From positions 6,603,001-6,667,000 of the forward strand of contig NZ_PHHE01000001.1 of assembly GCF_002813455.1 (NCBI RefSeq): a DNA stretch of 64,000 nucleotides, given 5' to 3'. The stretch comes from Pseudomonas baetica. Lineage in GTDB: Bacteria; Pseudomonadota; Gammaproteobacteria; Pseudomonadales; Pseudomonadaceae. This document shows, one piece after another, positions 1-9,394 of this stretch. Within the stretch, counting starts at the first letter, position 1. The number at the start of each line of letters is the position of its first letter. A program made the translations under genes and the position numbers. The notes below the pieces were generated by a model. That model searched no databases. It saw nothing but the letters and a program-made list of their open reading frames with translations, and was not told the origin of the DNA.

Positions 1-172
1 TGGGCTGCGTAACATCACGGCAAACTGGGGCTCGGCGGCTCATGACTGGAAGAGTGCGATGAACCAATTTGCGATTCTGTACGGAGATCGATTTATCAGG
101 CCGACCTGGTAAAACCCGGCCTGCCTGACGGCAGGCCATTACCGGCCCGCACACAAAAAATCTGACACTCTC
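1..172 (+). mobile_element. IS256-family element, 3' end (cut by window edge)
   Basis: These 172 bases match, base for base, the reverse complement of 36699-36528, which is the transposase-3' end of the complete IS256-family element at 36528-37887. The element ends with the terminal repeat CTGACACTCTC at 162-172. The next 8 bases (atacctga, 173-180) would be the target duplication, but the other end lies outside the window. The two copies are in opposite orientation. Confidence 0.93.
2..112 (+). CDS. IS256-family transposase, C-terminal 36 residues (partial)
   Basis: The open frame enters from the left edge and encodes the last 36 residues of a MULE-type IS256 transposase, ending ...GDRFIRPTW. 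The residues are identical to the C-terminus of the full-length transposase at 36588-37835. The start codon and the DDE catalytic residues lie outside the window. The protein would catalyse cut-and-paste or copy-paste transposition of its own element. Confidence 0.92.
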   Translation, partial: GLRNITANWGSAAHDWKSAMNQFAILYGDRFIRPTW

Positions 173-190
173 ATACCTGAAGCCCACCCG

Positions 191-210
191 GACAGGCAAT
201 GGTGCCTGTC
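191..210. promoter_or_regulatory. Perfect 8-bp hairpin in the hcp leader
   Basis: GACAGGCA (191-198) pairs with TGCCTGTC (203-210) around a 4-base loop, just upstream of the hcp ribosome binding site. It lies 19 bases beyond the IS256 end, so the hcp promoter region may have been altered by the insertion. It could be a leader structure that stabilises or attenuates hcp mRNA, but no function is shown. Confidence 0.4.
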
Positions 211-241
211 GGTCATGCGTTTCAAGCAAGGAGAGCACCCC

Positions 242-757
242 ATGGCAACACCAGCGTACATGTCGGTTACCGGCGAAAAACAAGGCCTGATCACTGCCGG
301 CGCATTCACCGCTGACTCCGTTGGCAACACCTACCAGGAAGGCCACGAAGACCAGGTCATGGTTCAGGCTTTCAGCCACGACGTGATCATCCCGCGTGAC
401 CCGCAATCCGGTCAGCCAACCGGTCAGCGCGTTCACAAGCCAGTTGTGATCACCAAGGTCTACGACAAGGCTTCGCCTCTGCTGCAAGCTGCTCTGACTT
501 CGGGCGAGCGCATGAGCGAAATCGTTATCCAGTGGTTCCGTACTTCGGCTCAAGGTACCCAAGAGCACTACTACACCACCAAACTGGAAGACGCGATCAT
601 CGTCGCCATCAACAACAAAATGCACAACTGCCAGGATCCAGGCAACGCGCACTTCACCCACCTGGAAGAAGTGCAGTTCACCTACCGCAAAATCACCTGG
701 ACCCACGAAGTATCCGGTACTTCGGGTTCCGATGACTGGCGTGCTCCAGTCGTTTAA
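242..757 (+). CDS. hcp: Hcp, T6SS tube protein
   Basis: 171 residues with the Hcp1 family pattern: N-terminal AYMSVTGEKQGLI, central HKPVVITKVYDKASPLL, and C-terminal EVQFTYRKITWTHEVSGTSGSDDW. Hcp forms the hexameric rings of the inner tube that the contractile sheath fires out of the cell, and it can carry small effectors. A longer in-frame start exists at 215. The ATG at 242 is preferred because AAGGAG (228-233) sits at proper spacing and the product starts like known Hcps (MATPAYMSV). No sheath, baseplate or membrane-complex genes are in the window, so this is an auxiliary hcp-vgrG island that depends on a core T6SS elsewhere. Confidence 0.96.
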   Translation: MATPAYMSVTGEKQGLITAGAFTADSVGNTYQEGHEDQVMVQAFSHDVIIPRDPQSGQPTGQRVHKPVVITKVYDKASPLLQAALTSGERMSEIVIQWFRTSAQGTQEHYYTTKLEDAIIVAINNKMHNCQDPGNAHFTHLEEVQFTYRKITWTHEVSGTSGSDDWRAPVV

Positions 758-775
758 TCATGGCTGATGGTTGTC

Positions 776-806
776 CCGCCCCGGCCAGTGCGGCTGGCCG
801 GGGCGG
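776..806 (+). terminator. Strong GC hairpin between hcp and vgrG
   Basis: A perfect 13-bp stem (776-788 with 794-806) around a 5-base loop is followed by only CTTTGA, so the U tract is poor. It lies 19 bases after the hcp stop. It may be a partial terminator or 3' mRNA stabiliser that lets the abundant Hcp be made in excess over VgrG. Confidence 0.65.
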
Positions 807-884
807 CTTTGACCTACAGAATTTTTTCGTGCGCCACGCTCCACGGAACCGGCGCCCGTCGCAGCATTGCGCGAGGAACAAGGG

Positions 885-3809
885 ATGTTCTCACCGGCCA
901 ATCAGCCTCATTTCAACCTGACCGTCGATGGCGTGGAAAACGATTTCCAGGTCTTGTCGTTTACCGGCCGGGAGTCACTCAATACCCCCTTCGAGTTCGA
1001 GCTGGAACTGGTCAGCGAAAAGGCCTCGATCAACCTCGAAAGCGTGCTGCACAAACTGGCGTTTCTGCAGCTGTCGCCGAGCGGTAGCGGCATTCACGGG
1101 CTGATCTACAGCATCGCCCAGGGCGAGTCGGGCAAGCGTCTGACGCGCTACAAAATCTCCCTGCGTCCGCAACTGGCGTACCTCGCGCATCGCGTGAACC
1201 AGCGCATCTTCCAGCAGATGACCGTGCAGCAGATCATCAGCCAGGTGCTGGAAGAGCACGGCATTCTCGCCAGCGATTACCACTTCCAGCTCAGCGCGAT
1301 TTACCCCGAGCGCATTTACTGCGTGCAGTACGACGAGTCAGATCTCGATTTTATCCAGCGCCTGTGCGAAGAGGAGGGCATTCACTACCACTTCCAGCAC
1401 ACCGCCAGCGGCCACAAACTGACCTTCGGCGATGACCAGACGGTGTTCCCGAAACTCGCGCCAGTGGCCTATCAGCAGGACTCCGGACTGGTCGCCGACA
1501 AACCGGTAGTCAAGCGTTTCGGCTTGCGTCTGGCCACCCGCACCAGCCGCACCACGCGGCGCGATTACGACTTCGTCAAACCGAAGATCGAACTGGAAAG
1601 CGACGCCAAAAGCAGTGCCCAACCGGACCTGGAAGATTACGACTACCCGGGCCGTTTCGTCGATCGCGACCGTGGCAAGCATCTGGCCAATCGGGCATTG
1701 GAACGTCATCGCAGCGACTACCGTCTGGCCGAGGGCAGCAGCGACCAGCCGATCCTGGTCAGCGGGCATTTCCTCGCCCTCACCGAGCATGCCAACCCGA
1801 CCTGGAATGACCTGTGGCTGCTCACCGAGATCTACCACGAAGGCAAGCAGCCGCAGGTGCTGGAAGAGTCGCTGACCAGCGACACCACAGAGCTCAAGGA
1901 CGATTTCCATCAGGGCTATCGCAACCGCTTCAGCGCGATTCCGTGGGATGTGCCATACCGTCCGCCGCTCGATCACCCGAAACCGAAAGTCCTCGGCACG
2001 CAAAGCGCTGTGGTCTGCGGCCCCGAAGGCGAAGAGATCTACTGCGACCAGTACGGTCGGGTGAAGGTGCAGTTCTTCTGGGACCGCGAAGGCAAGCACG
2101 ACGACATGACCAGTTGCTGGATGCGTGTGGCGTCGAGCTGGGCAGCGGAAACCTTTGGTTCGATCAATATTCCACGGGTCGGCATGGAAGTGCTGATCAC
2201 CTTCCTTGAGGGGGATCCCGACCAGCCGCTGATCACCGGTTGTCTGTACCACGGCGCGAATTTGCCGCCGTACAAACTGCCGGATTTCAAGACCCTTGCC
2301 ACGGTCAAGAGCAAGGAATACAAGGGCAGCCGTGCCAACGAACTGCGCATCGACGACACCACCAGCGAGATCAGCATCGCGCTGCGCAGTGACCACGGTG
2401 CGAGTGCGATCAACCTTGGTTATTTGACCCATCCGCGCCCGAGCGGTGGTCAGCCGCGGGGCGAAGGTTTTGAATTGCGCACCGACCGCCACGGCGCAGT
2501 GCGTGCCGGTGCCGGCTTGCTGATCACCACCGAGCCGCGCCCGAACGAATCGAAACACCACAAAGACCTGCCGGAAACTGCCGAGCGCCTCGCCACTGCG
2601 AGCGATCAGCAAGACGGTTTTGCCGTGCAGGCCAAAGAGCTGCAAGCGCAGGAAGCCGGTGATCAGGATGACGTCGCCAAGGCGCTGCACGCCCAGCACC
2701 AAGGCGTACTCGGCTCGGGCCCTGCGAACCTCACCGCCAACGAATTCCCCGAGTTCACCGAACCGCATCTGGTCCTTGCCAGCCCGGCCGGCATCGCCCT
2801 GACCACCCCGCGTTCCAGCCACATCGCCACCGGCGAACACCTGGCGCTGAGCAGCACCGGCCACACCAGCCTGTCGATCGGCAAACGCCTGCTCGCCAGC
2901 GCCAGTCGTGGCATGCGCCTGTTCGTGCAAAGCATGGGCTGGCGCCTGGTCGCAGCCTCCGGTGACATCGACGTGCGGGCGCTCAAGGACAGTATCAACC
3001 TGCTGGCCAAACTCAACATCACCGCCAACGCCGACCGCATCACCATCACCGCGAAAACCGAACTGGTGATCCAGGGCGGCGGCAGTGCAACAACGTACAA
3101 CGCGGGCGGCATCACCCACGCCACCACCGGCCCGTACACGGCGCATGCGGCGAATTTTGCCTATACCGGGGCGAAATCCCTGGCCGGTGTATTCCCGGAA
3201 CCGCCGAAACCGGGCAAGGGCAATCTGGAACTGTTCAACCAGTACGCCGGGCGCCAGGGCATCAAGGAAGGCGATTACGAAGTCATCGACGCCTTGGGCA
3301 AAAGCATCAAGGGCAAGCTCGACGCCAAGGGTTTCGCCAGCGTCTCTGGCGCCGCACCGGGGCCAGCGCGCGTGTTGTTCGGCAAGGATCCGGCAGACAC
3401 CTGGAGCGATGGCAGCTACATCGGCAAACCCGAATGGCCGTTGAATCCGCCAGGCGCTGCAGAGGTGCCAAGCCAGGTGCAAGCGATGGTCGCTCAAGTG
3501 TTGCCAACCAAGAACTGGGACATGCTGGAGAAGGGCAAGGCAATGGCACAAACAGGGATGAGTGCGATGCAGACCGCGCAGGGCGCAATGCAAACGGCTC
3601 AGCAGGTGAAAGGCGCAGTGCAGGGCGGAGTAGCCGGACTGCCGAAACTGGCGAGCGCGGCGATGCCGAGTGCGTCGAGCATCCTCGGCGCGGCGAGCAA
3701 GGCAGGCAAGTTGCCGAGCCTGCCGGCGGTATCGCTTCCTGAAACATCAGTAAAAAAACTCGCCCCTGGCTCCGTTTCCAGTCTGCTGCCCGGTGAGGTG
3801 CTGTCATGA
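885..3809 (+). CDS. vgrG: VgrG spike protein with C-terminal adaptor extension
   Basis: 974 residues. Residues 1 to about 370 are the gp27-like base (FNLTVDGVENDFQVLSF). About 375-465 is the gp5 OB-fold (CDQYGRVKVQFFWD, WMRVASSWA, GDPDQPLITGCLYHG). The DUF2345 beta-helix spike runs to about 765. Residues about 780-840 look like the transthyretin-like domain seen in some VgrGs, and 840-974 is an Ala/Gln/Met-rich helical tail. VgrG trimers cap the Hcp tube and carry effectors. The ATG at 885 is preferred over the in-frame ATG at 867 because of the upstream GAGGAACAAGGG. The stop overlaps the rhs start by four bases (ATGA, 3806-3809), so the two are translationally coupled. The extension probably docks the Rhs cargo (inference). 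Confidence 0.94.
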   Translation: MFSPANQPHFNLTVDGVENDFQVLSFTGRESLNTPFEFELELVSEKASINLESVLHKLAFLQLSPSGSGIHGLIYSIAQGESGKRLTRYKISLRPQLAYLAHRVNQRIFQQMTVQQIISQVLEEHGILASDYHFQLSAIYPERIYCVQYDESDLDFIQRLCEEEGIHYHFQHTASGHKLTFGDDQTVFPKLAPVAYQQDSGLVADKPVVKRFGLRLATRTSRTTRRDYDFVKPKIELESDAKSSAQPDLEDYDYPGRFVDRDRGKHLANRALERHRSDYRLAEGSSDQPILVSGHFLALTEHANPTWNDLWLLTEIYHEGKQPQVLEESLTSDTTELKDDFHQGYRNRFSAIPWDVPYRPPLDHPKPKVLGTQSAVVCGPEGEEIYCDQYGRVKVQFFWDREGKHDDMTSCWMRVASSWAAETFGSINIPRVGMEVLITFLEGDPDQPLITGCLYHGANLPPYKLPDFKTLATVKSKEYKGSRANELRIDDTTSEISIALRSDHGASAINLGYLTHPRPSGGQPRGEGFELRTDRHGAVRAGAGLLITTEPRPNESKHHKDLPETAERLATASDQQDGFAVQAKELQAQEAGDQDDVAKALHAQHQGVLGSGPANLTANEFPEFTEPHLVLASPAGIALTTPRSSHIATGEHLALSSTGHTSLSIGKRLLASASRGMRLFVQSMGWRLVAASGDIDVRALKDSINLLAKLNITANADRITITAKTELVIQGGGSATTYNAGGITHATTGPYTAHAANFAYTGAKSLAGVFPEPPKPGKGNLELFNQYAGRQGIKEGDYEVIDALGKSIKGKLDAKGFASVSGAAPGPARVLFGKDPADTWSDGSYIGKPEWPLNPPGAAEVPSQVQAMVAQVLPTKNWDMLEKGKAMAQTGMSAMQTAQGAMQTAQQVKGAVQGGVAGLPKLASAAMPSASSILGAASKAGKLPSLPAVSLPETSVKKLAPGSVSSLLPGEVLS

Positions 3810-6800
3810 CTACGCCGACATCCGCTGAAAAAAAACGTGAAGCGCAAGTGGCAGTGGTTCCGCTCAACACCATCGACATCAAAGACGTCGGGCGCGGGGC
3901 CGCCAAATTTGATGCATGGCTGCAATCCATCAGCGGCGGGGTGGTAACGCTTGAGCGCGTCAAGAACGTTGCCGGTGCGTTGCCTGTGGTCGGCAACATC
4001 ATGGCCTTGGTTGACGCCCTTGGCGACATCGTCACGCTGGCCAAGAGCAAGCAGCGGCAAATCCTCGACTGGGTCAGCCTGGGCATCAACCTTATTGGTG
4101 TGTTGCCGGCGCCGCCAACGATGGCCTCGGCGCGGATGACGTTGCGCCCGACCTTGGGTCTGGTGCGTCAGGAGCTGCGCAACAGTGCAAAGATGTTGCT
4201 GGGTGACTCTTTGATCGAGGTACTGATCGGGCATTTGAATGCCAACATCGTCGGGACGATCGACAATTTTGTCGAGCAGGCCAAACCCAAGCTGGCAAGC
4301 ATTCTTGACGATGCGGGTGAGCTCGGCCAAAAAGCCGTGAACGAGATTGCCAAGGGTCTGGAAACCGTGGTCAATGGCAAGCTCGACGCCAAAGGCGACC
4401 TCAGTGCAGCGGGCTCGAAAATGAGTGCGGCCGGAGGGCAGCTGTTACATAACCCCAAGGCGGCCATTGGCAATATTTTCGGCGCGGCCTTCAGTGCTTA
4501 TAAAGCAGCAGGTAAAGGCGTAGCCAACAGCGCGGCGCAACATCTTCTGCCGGACCGCGCCAAGGCCCTGGTGCTCAGCAACACGTCGATGTTGCGCACA
4601 TTGGGTGTTGAGCTGCGAACCCAGTTGAAAAAGCTTGGCGACCCCTCTGTGCAGCATTCCATCGGTTGGCTGTTGCAGATGCTCGCCGGAGCCGTCGTGA
4701 CGTGGCGCAAGCGCCGCAAGCATGGCCAGAGTGCCAGTGTCAAACCCGGGGCCACCAGCAAGGCAGAGCAGCGCGCCGGCAAAGGTCAGTTGGAGCTGCA
4801 GAGTAACCAGGCGCCGGCGCGGGCGGACGCCAGTGGCTGCAAGAATGGTGTGCCGACGGGGACGACCCGGGACATCAGTTTTGCACGGGGAACGGAAACC
4901 CTGACGCACACGGATTTCAGTCTTCCGGGGGTTTTTCCAATCAAATGGAACCGCACCTATTACTCAAGTCTGGGGGCTTATGACCACAGCGAACTGGGTG
5001 CCCGCTGGTTAACGGAGTTCACCACGCGCTTCGATTGCGTGGACGATGGTTTGTTGTTTCATGCCGCGGATGGACGCAGTCATGCGTACGCCTTGCCGAA
5101 CATTGGCAAAGCCCACTACGACCCTGTTGAAAACCTGACACTGATTCGTTCCGGTGAACATCAGTTACTGCTCTGCAGCGGTCTCGGGCGCAAGGAGTCT
5201 TACGTTCGCCGCGGATCGCGCTACGTACTCAGCGGGATCGAGTTGCGCAGCGGTGCCGGGATCATGCTCCACTACGAACACCGCCATGCTGATGAACCGG
5301 TACTCTCGGACCTGATCACTTACCAGGGCGATGTCAGCAAGGTTCACTTGCATCTGGGGACTTTGATTGATGATTGCGGGCGCGTGATCGGTCTCTGGGA
5401 AATCCGTGACGGCGCGCCCCAGCGACAGCTTTGCGCTTATCGTTATGACGCGGCGGGTGATCTGGTTCAGGCACAGGACGAATTCGGTTCGGCTTGGGAT
5501 TATCAATATTCGCGCCACTTGATTACGCGTTACACCGACCGGACGGGACGCGGCATGAACCTGCAGTGGCAGGGGGACGGAACCGACGCCAGAGCGGTGC
5601 GCGAGTGGGCAGACGACGGTAGTTTCGATACCCGCCTGGAGTGGGATGAAAACATTCGTCTGACCTACGTGACAGATGCTCACGGCAATGAGACCTGGCA
5701 CTACTACGATATTCTTGGCTACACCTATCGTATCCGTCATCCGGATGAGCGCTCGGAATGGTTGTTCCGTGACGAAGCGAAGAACCTCGTGCGTCACGTG
5801 CATGCCGATGGCAGCGTTGACCGCTTCAGTTACGACGAGCGCAGCAATCTTGTCGAACACCTGCGCGCCGATGGTTCGACCGTGCATTACGCCTATGACG
5901 ATCAGGACCAGTTGATCAAAATCAGCGATGCCGAGGGTGGGCTGTGGTCAAGGGACTATGACGACTGCGGCAATCTGGTGGAGGCTGTCGATCCGCTCGG
6001 CAACGTGACCGAGTACGCCTATTCCCCAGCCGGCTTGCTCGAAGCGGTCACAGATGCCAACGGTGCGCAAAACCGGCTCGAATACAACGAAGCCGGTCAA
6101 CTGACCAAATACATTGACTGCTCTGGCAAGGCGAGCGAGTGGGCGTACAACAGTCTTGGGCAGATCATCAGTTTCACCGACGCACTTGGGTACAGTACCG
6201 AATATCGGTACGGCAGCGGTGAACTGGAACTGATCATTCACCCGGACAAGACCGAAGAACGCTTCACTCGAGATGCCGAAGGCCGTTTGCTCGCGTACGT
6301 CGATCAACTGGGTCGCTGCACGACCTGGTGCTACAGCGCTGCCGGACTGATCAGTGAGCGGGTGGATGCAGCCGAGCAGACCTTGCGCTTTCGTTGGGAC
6401 CGTCTCGGCAGACTGACCGCCCTGGAGAACGAAAACGAGCAGCGCGCACAGTTCGACTATGACCCTGTAGGTCGCTTGCTTCAGGAAAGCGGCTTCGACG
6501 GGCAGGTCACACGTTATCGCTACGATGCCGACAGCGGCAAGCTGGCCTCGGTCATCGACGGGCAAAGGATTACCCAGGTCGAATTCGACCCGATGAATCG
6601 CTTGATTACCCGTCGCGCGAGTCAGGCAGGCCAGACGCAGGAGGAAACCTTTTCCTACGATGGAAACGGCAATCTGATTTCAGCCTGCAACGCCGACAGT
6701 CGCTTGCAGTGGTTTCATGACGCGGCGGGCAATCTGCTGCGTGAGCACCAACATTATCTGCACCTCGAACAGGCCAACGTTGCAGTCTGGCAACACGAAT

Positions 6801-8488
6801 ATGATGTGCTCAACAGGCGTGTGGCGACGCGGCGTCCTGATGGTCATCGGGTCAGTTGGTTGACCTACGGCAGCGGCCATGTCCTCGGTATTCGGGTCGA
6901 TGAACATGAGTTGGTCAGTTACGAGCGAGATGACTTGCACCGTGAGGTCACCCGCTATCAAGGCAACCACCTGCAGCAAACCCAGAAATGGACGCCGGTC
7001 GGCTACTTGCAGGAGCAGGTACTCGGCCGAGCAGACGACAAGCGCACGTTGCTCAAGCGTGAGTACCGATACGACGCCGCAGGACAGTTGATTCACATCG
7101 ATGATACGCGGCGCGGTCCACTGGACTACCAATATGATCCCGTGGGACGTTTGCTCAAAGCGCAGAGCCGGTTGGCTGTCGAGACTTTCGCCTTCGATCC
7201 GGCTGGCAACCTGCTCGACGAAAGAGCCCAGCAGGTCCGACGTCCCCTTGATCAGGATCCGTTGCAGGGCAGGCTGGCGGGCAATCTGTTACGTCATTGC
7301 GCAGGCAGCCATTATGAATACGACGAACGTGGCAATCTGATTCAGCGTTGGTGCAACGAAAGCATCAGTCGTTTGCGCTGGGATCTATTCGACCGCCTGG
7401 TGCATTTCGACGATGCACGCCTGGAGGTCGATTTTGCTTACGATGCGTTGGGACGACGTCTGTACAAACACTCCAGAGCGCACTTCAAGGAGCATGCCGA
7501 AGCCGGTTCGCTGTGGAATCTGAACGAATATGCACGCCGCCAGCGCGACTTGCGCTGCGGGTTCACGCTCTATGGCTGGGATGGGGATAACCTGGCCTGG
7601 GAAAGCAGTCCAGGTCAAGGCGACGGTGACGCGGGTCGCACCGTTCATTACGTTTATGAGCCAGGTTTGTTTGTACCCGTGGCGCAAGCCAGGCGACACC
7701 AGTACATCGCGTTGTCCAGCCTGGCTGATCCATCGGGCGACTACCGTCTGGAAGACGATCCGCTGTGGAGCCGCACGCCAAAGGCACCGCCAGTAGACGG
7801 GCTTGCCTGGTACCAGTGCGACCATCTGGGAACTCCGCAGGAATTGACTGACGAAAATGGCGACATCGCCTGGAGTGCCCAATACAGTGCGTGGGGCGAG
7901 ATCCGGGAGCAGAGCCAGGCGTCAGGGCGACAACCCGGGCTGAGTAACCCGATCCGATTCCAGGGGCAGTACCATGACCATGAAACCGGCCTTTATTACA
8001 ACCGTTTCCGCTATTACGATCCGGCGGTGGGACGCTTTATCTCCAAAGACCCGGCGGGTTACGAAGGTGGGCTGAATCTTTTCGTTTATGCGCCCAACCC
8101 CCTGGGCTGGATCGATCCACTGGGACTGGCGCGATGCCCTTGTCTGGACGGGGGAAGTTTCCGTGATATGGACGCCAAACGGCAGGCTGACGAAGTCGGC
8201 CACCACATGCCTCAGAATGCCTATAACAAAACCATCGGCGTATCGCGCAACGATGGGCCGGCCGTTTTGATGACAACGCAAGCGCATGCGCAAACACGCA
8301 CGTTCTCGGGAAGAGGCAAAGCCTCGATGAGAAAGGACGGTGAGGATAATCTATTGGCTCGCCAGCGCCTGGCACAGGACGTAAGAGACCTCAGAGCGCT
8401 TTATGGCACCAAGTGCAACAGCGCCTCGTTGAAGGCGATTGCCTACGCGAAAACAAGACCCGAATATCAAAAGAGAAAGCCATTATGA
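3806..8488 (+). CDS. Rhs-family T6SS effector 1, candidate HNH/EndoVII-type nuclease tip
   Basis: 1560 residues. The N-terminal ~340 residues carry hydrophobic segments (GALPVVGNIMALVDAL and SLGINLIGVLP) and no PAAR motif, and resemble pre-toxin membrane regions. A DUF6531-like segment starts near residue 357 (SFARGTETLTHTDFSLPG). YD/RHS repeats then run to the core motif RYYDPAVGRFISKDP and the self-cleavage motif DPLGL, which ends at residue 1441. The 119-residue tip contains GHHMP, a downstream TTQAHAQT and basic residues, which suggests an HNH/Endonuclease VII superfamily nuclease of the xHH type. That family call is from motif memory and is uncertain. The next gene overlaps the stop and is a plausible immunity gene. 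The tip is richer in A+T than the core. Confidence 0.9.
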   Translation: MTTPTSAEKKREAQVAVVPLNTIDIKDVGRGAAKFDAWLQSISGGVVTLERVKNVAGALPVVGNIMALVDALGDIVTLAKSKQRQILDWVSLGINLIGVLPAPPTMASARMTLRPTLGLVRQELRNSAKMLLGDSLIEVLIGHLNANIVGTIDNFVEQAKPKLASILDDAGELGQKAVNEIAKGLETVVNGKLDAKGDLSAAGSKMSAAGGQLLHNPKAAIGNIFGAAFSAYKAAGKGVANSAAQHLLPDRAKALVLSNTSMLRTLGVELRTQLKKLGDPSVQHSIGWLLQMLAGAVVTWRKRRKHGQSASVKPGATSKAEQRAGKGQLELQSNQAPARADASGCKNGVPTGTTRDISFARGTETLTHTDFSLPGVFPIKWNRTYYSSLGAYDHSELGARWLTEFTTRFDCVDDGLLFHAADGRSHAYALPNIGKAHYDPVENLTLIRSGEHQLLLCSGLGRKESYVRRGSRYVLSGIELRSGAGIMLHYEHRHADEPVLSDLITYQGDVSKVHLHLGTLIDDCGRVIGLWEIRDGAPQRQLCAYRYDAAGDLVQAQDEFGSAWDYQYSRHLITRYTDRTGRGMNLQWQGDGTDARAVREWADDGSFDTRLEWDENIRLTYVTDAHGNETWHYYDILGYTYRIRHPDERSEWLFRDEAKNLVRHVHADGSVDRFSYDERSNLVEHLRADGSTVHYAYDDQDQLIKISDAEGGLWSRDYDDCGNLVEAVDPLGNVTEYAYSPAGLLEAVTDANGAQNRLEYNEAGQLTKYIDCSGKASEWAYNSLGQIISFTDALGYSTEYRYGSGELELIIHPDKTEERFTRDAEGRLLAYVDQLGRCTTWCYSAAGLISERVDAAEQTLRFRWDRLGRLTALENENEQRAQFDYDPVGRLLQESGFDGQVTRYRYDADSGKLASVIDGQRITQVEFDPMNRLITRRASQAGQTQEETFSYDGNGNLISACNADSRLQWFHDAAGNLLREHQHYLHLEQANVAVWQHEYDVLNRRVATRRPDGHRVSWLTYGSGHVLGIRVDEHELVSYERDDLHREVTRYQGNHLQQTQKWTPVGYLQEQVLGRADDKRTLLKREYRYDAAGQLIHIDDTRRGPLDYQYDPVGRLLKAQSRLAVETFAFDPAGNLLDERAQQVRRPLDQDPLQGRLAGNLLRHCAGSHYEYDERGNLIQRWCNESISRLRWDLFDRLVHFDDARLEVDFAYDALGRRLYKHSRAHFKEHAEAGSLWNLNEYARRQRDLRCGFTLYGWDGDNLAWESSPGQGDGDAGRTVHYVYEPGLFVPVAQARRHQYIALSSLADPSGDYRLEDDPLWSRTPKAPPVDGLAWYQCDHLGTPQELTDENGDIAWSAQYSAWGEIREQSQASGRQPGLSNPIRFQGQYHDHETGLYYNRFRYYDPAVGRFISKDPAGYEGGLNLFVYAPNPLGWIDPLGLARCPCLDGGSFRDMDAKRQADEVGHHMPQNAYNKTIGVSRNDGPAVLMTTQAHAQTRTFSGRGKASMRKDGEDNLLARQRLAQDVRDLRALYGTKCNSASLKAIAYAKTRPEYQKRKPL

Positions 8489-8913
8489 ATGTCAAAGATC
8501 TGGTCCTTCCGAAGGCTTACAGCGCCTTCGCTTCCAAGTATCAAACGGTAGACGGCTTTTGTAATCTCAGGCTGAAAAACCAGCAAGATGCGTTCGACGA
8601 GACGCTGGAGACCGAGCTCGCGCAGGTGTATGTGAGCGAGTCACAGTTGCGGGAAAAATCCGAGGCGCTCAATAAAGATTTTGTCTGTGATGGTTATTAC
8701 GGTGAACCTGGCGATGTCAGTGATGAGCCGGGTGCCATTGCCGACATCACCGACTTCTCAAACATTATCTGTTTTGGCATGGCGGGTGACGGCAGTGCGT
8801 TTTGTTTCGACTACAGGGGCGATCGCAAGCATCCGAGCGTCATCTGGTGGGAAGATGATCATTGGCGAAAAATCGCCGACAGCTTCGAAGATTTTATCGC
8901 CCTGTTTTCGTGA
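8485..8913 (+). CDS. Probable immunity protein to Rhs effector 1, SMI1/KNR4 (SUKH)-like
   Basis: 142 residues. The C-terminal half (FGMAGDGSAFCFDYRG, SVIWWEDDHW, IADSFEDFIALF) has the acidic, aromatic pattern of SUKH/SMI1-KNR4 domains, which commonly neutralise nuclease toxins in polymorphic toxin loci. The ATG at 8485 overlaps the rhs stop (ATGA), so the two would be made together; a longer upstream in-frame start at 8413 would lie deep in the toxin gene. The role as cognate inhibitor is inferred from position and family. No signal peptide is seen, consistent with action in the cytoplasm. Confidence 0.85.
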   Translation: MNVKDLVLPKAYSAFASKYQTVDGFCNLRLKNQQDAFDETLETELAQVYVSESQLREKSEALNKDFVCDGYYGEPGDVSDEPGAIADITDFSNIICFGMAGDGSAFCFDYRGDRKHPSVIWWEDDHWRKIADSFEDFIALFS

Positions 8914-9013
8914 TTCAAAGTTGAGCAACTGAAAACTCGCAGCGGCGGTCTCGCTGCCTGTCGGGTTTGAAGTCGAGATCGGCGACCCGTTCGACCGTCA
9001 AAGGAGTGACAAC

Positions 9014-9277
9014 ATGAAAGATGCAATCCGCTTGGGCGACTCCACTACGCACGGTGGCAAAGTCCTCGAAGCGTTCTCCCGGACCGACCTCAACGGCAAA
9101 CCGATTGCCGGGCTCGGTCACAAGGTCAGTTGCCCTTTGTGCAAGGGAATTTTCCCGATTGCCGAGGGCAGCAGCACCTACACCGTCGATGGCACTCCCA
9201 TCGCGCTGGACGGCATGAAAACCGCTTGCGGGGCCGCGCTGATTGCCAGTGGCCCGAAAGGTGCGGTCATTAGCTGA
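9014..9277 (+). CDS. PAAR-domain tip protein
   Basis: 87 residues with a single PAAR fold: GDSTTHGGKVLEA near the start, then a Cys pair (SCPLCKG) and CGAALIASGPKGAVIS at the end. PAAR proteins sharpen the VgrG spike and can carry effectors. AAGGAG at 9000-9005 precedes the ATG. It is a free-standing tip placed between the two Rhs modules, and neither Rhs protein has its own PAAR, so it probably serves one or both Rhs effectors. Confidence 0.93.
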   Translation: MKDAIRLGDSTTHGGKVLEAFSRTDLNGKPIAGLGHKVSCPLCKGIFPIAEGSSTYTVDGTPIALDGMKTACGAALIASGPKGAVIS

Positions 9278-9360
9278 ACCGGTGAAATTCAATAGGGAAC
9301 CAGATCTGCGCTCCGGGACGTGTGTCCCCCGGTTGCCGCAGGTCTGCGTCTTCAATAATT

Positions 9361-9379
9361 GCCCGAGGCATGCTCGGGC
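9361..9379 (+). promoter_or_regulatory. 7-bp hairpin upstream of rhs 2
   Basis: GCCCGAG (9361-9367) pairs with CTCGGGC (9373-9379), 15 bases before the second rhs start. There is no U tract. It may affect translation start of rhs 2, whose ribosome binding site is weak. Confidence 0.35.
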
Positions 9380-9394
9380 CTGTTGGACGCTGTC

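Noticed and set aside
1338..3593. A 751-codon open frame antisense to vgrG
   Set aside because: It lies fully opposite a clear vgrG, shows no domain pattern and is explained by the high GC content and codon bias of the real gene.
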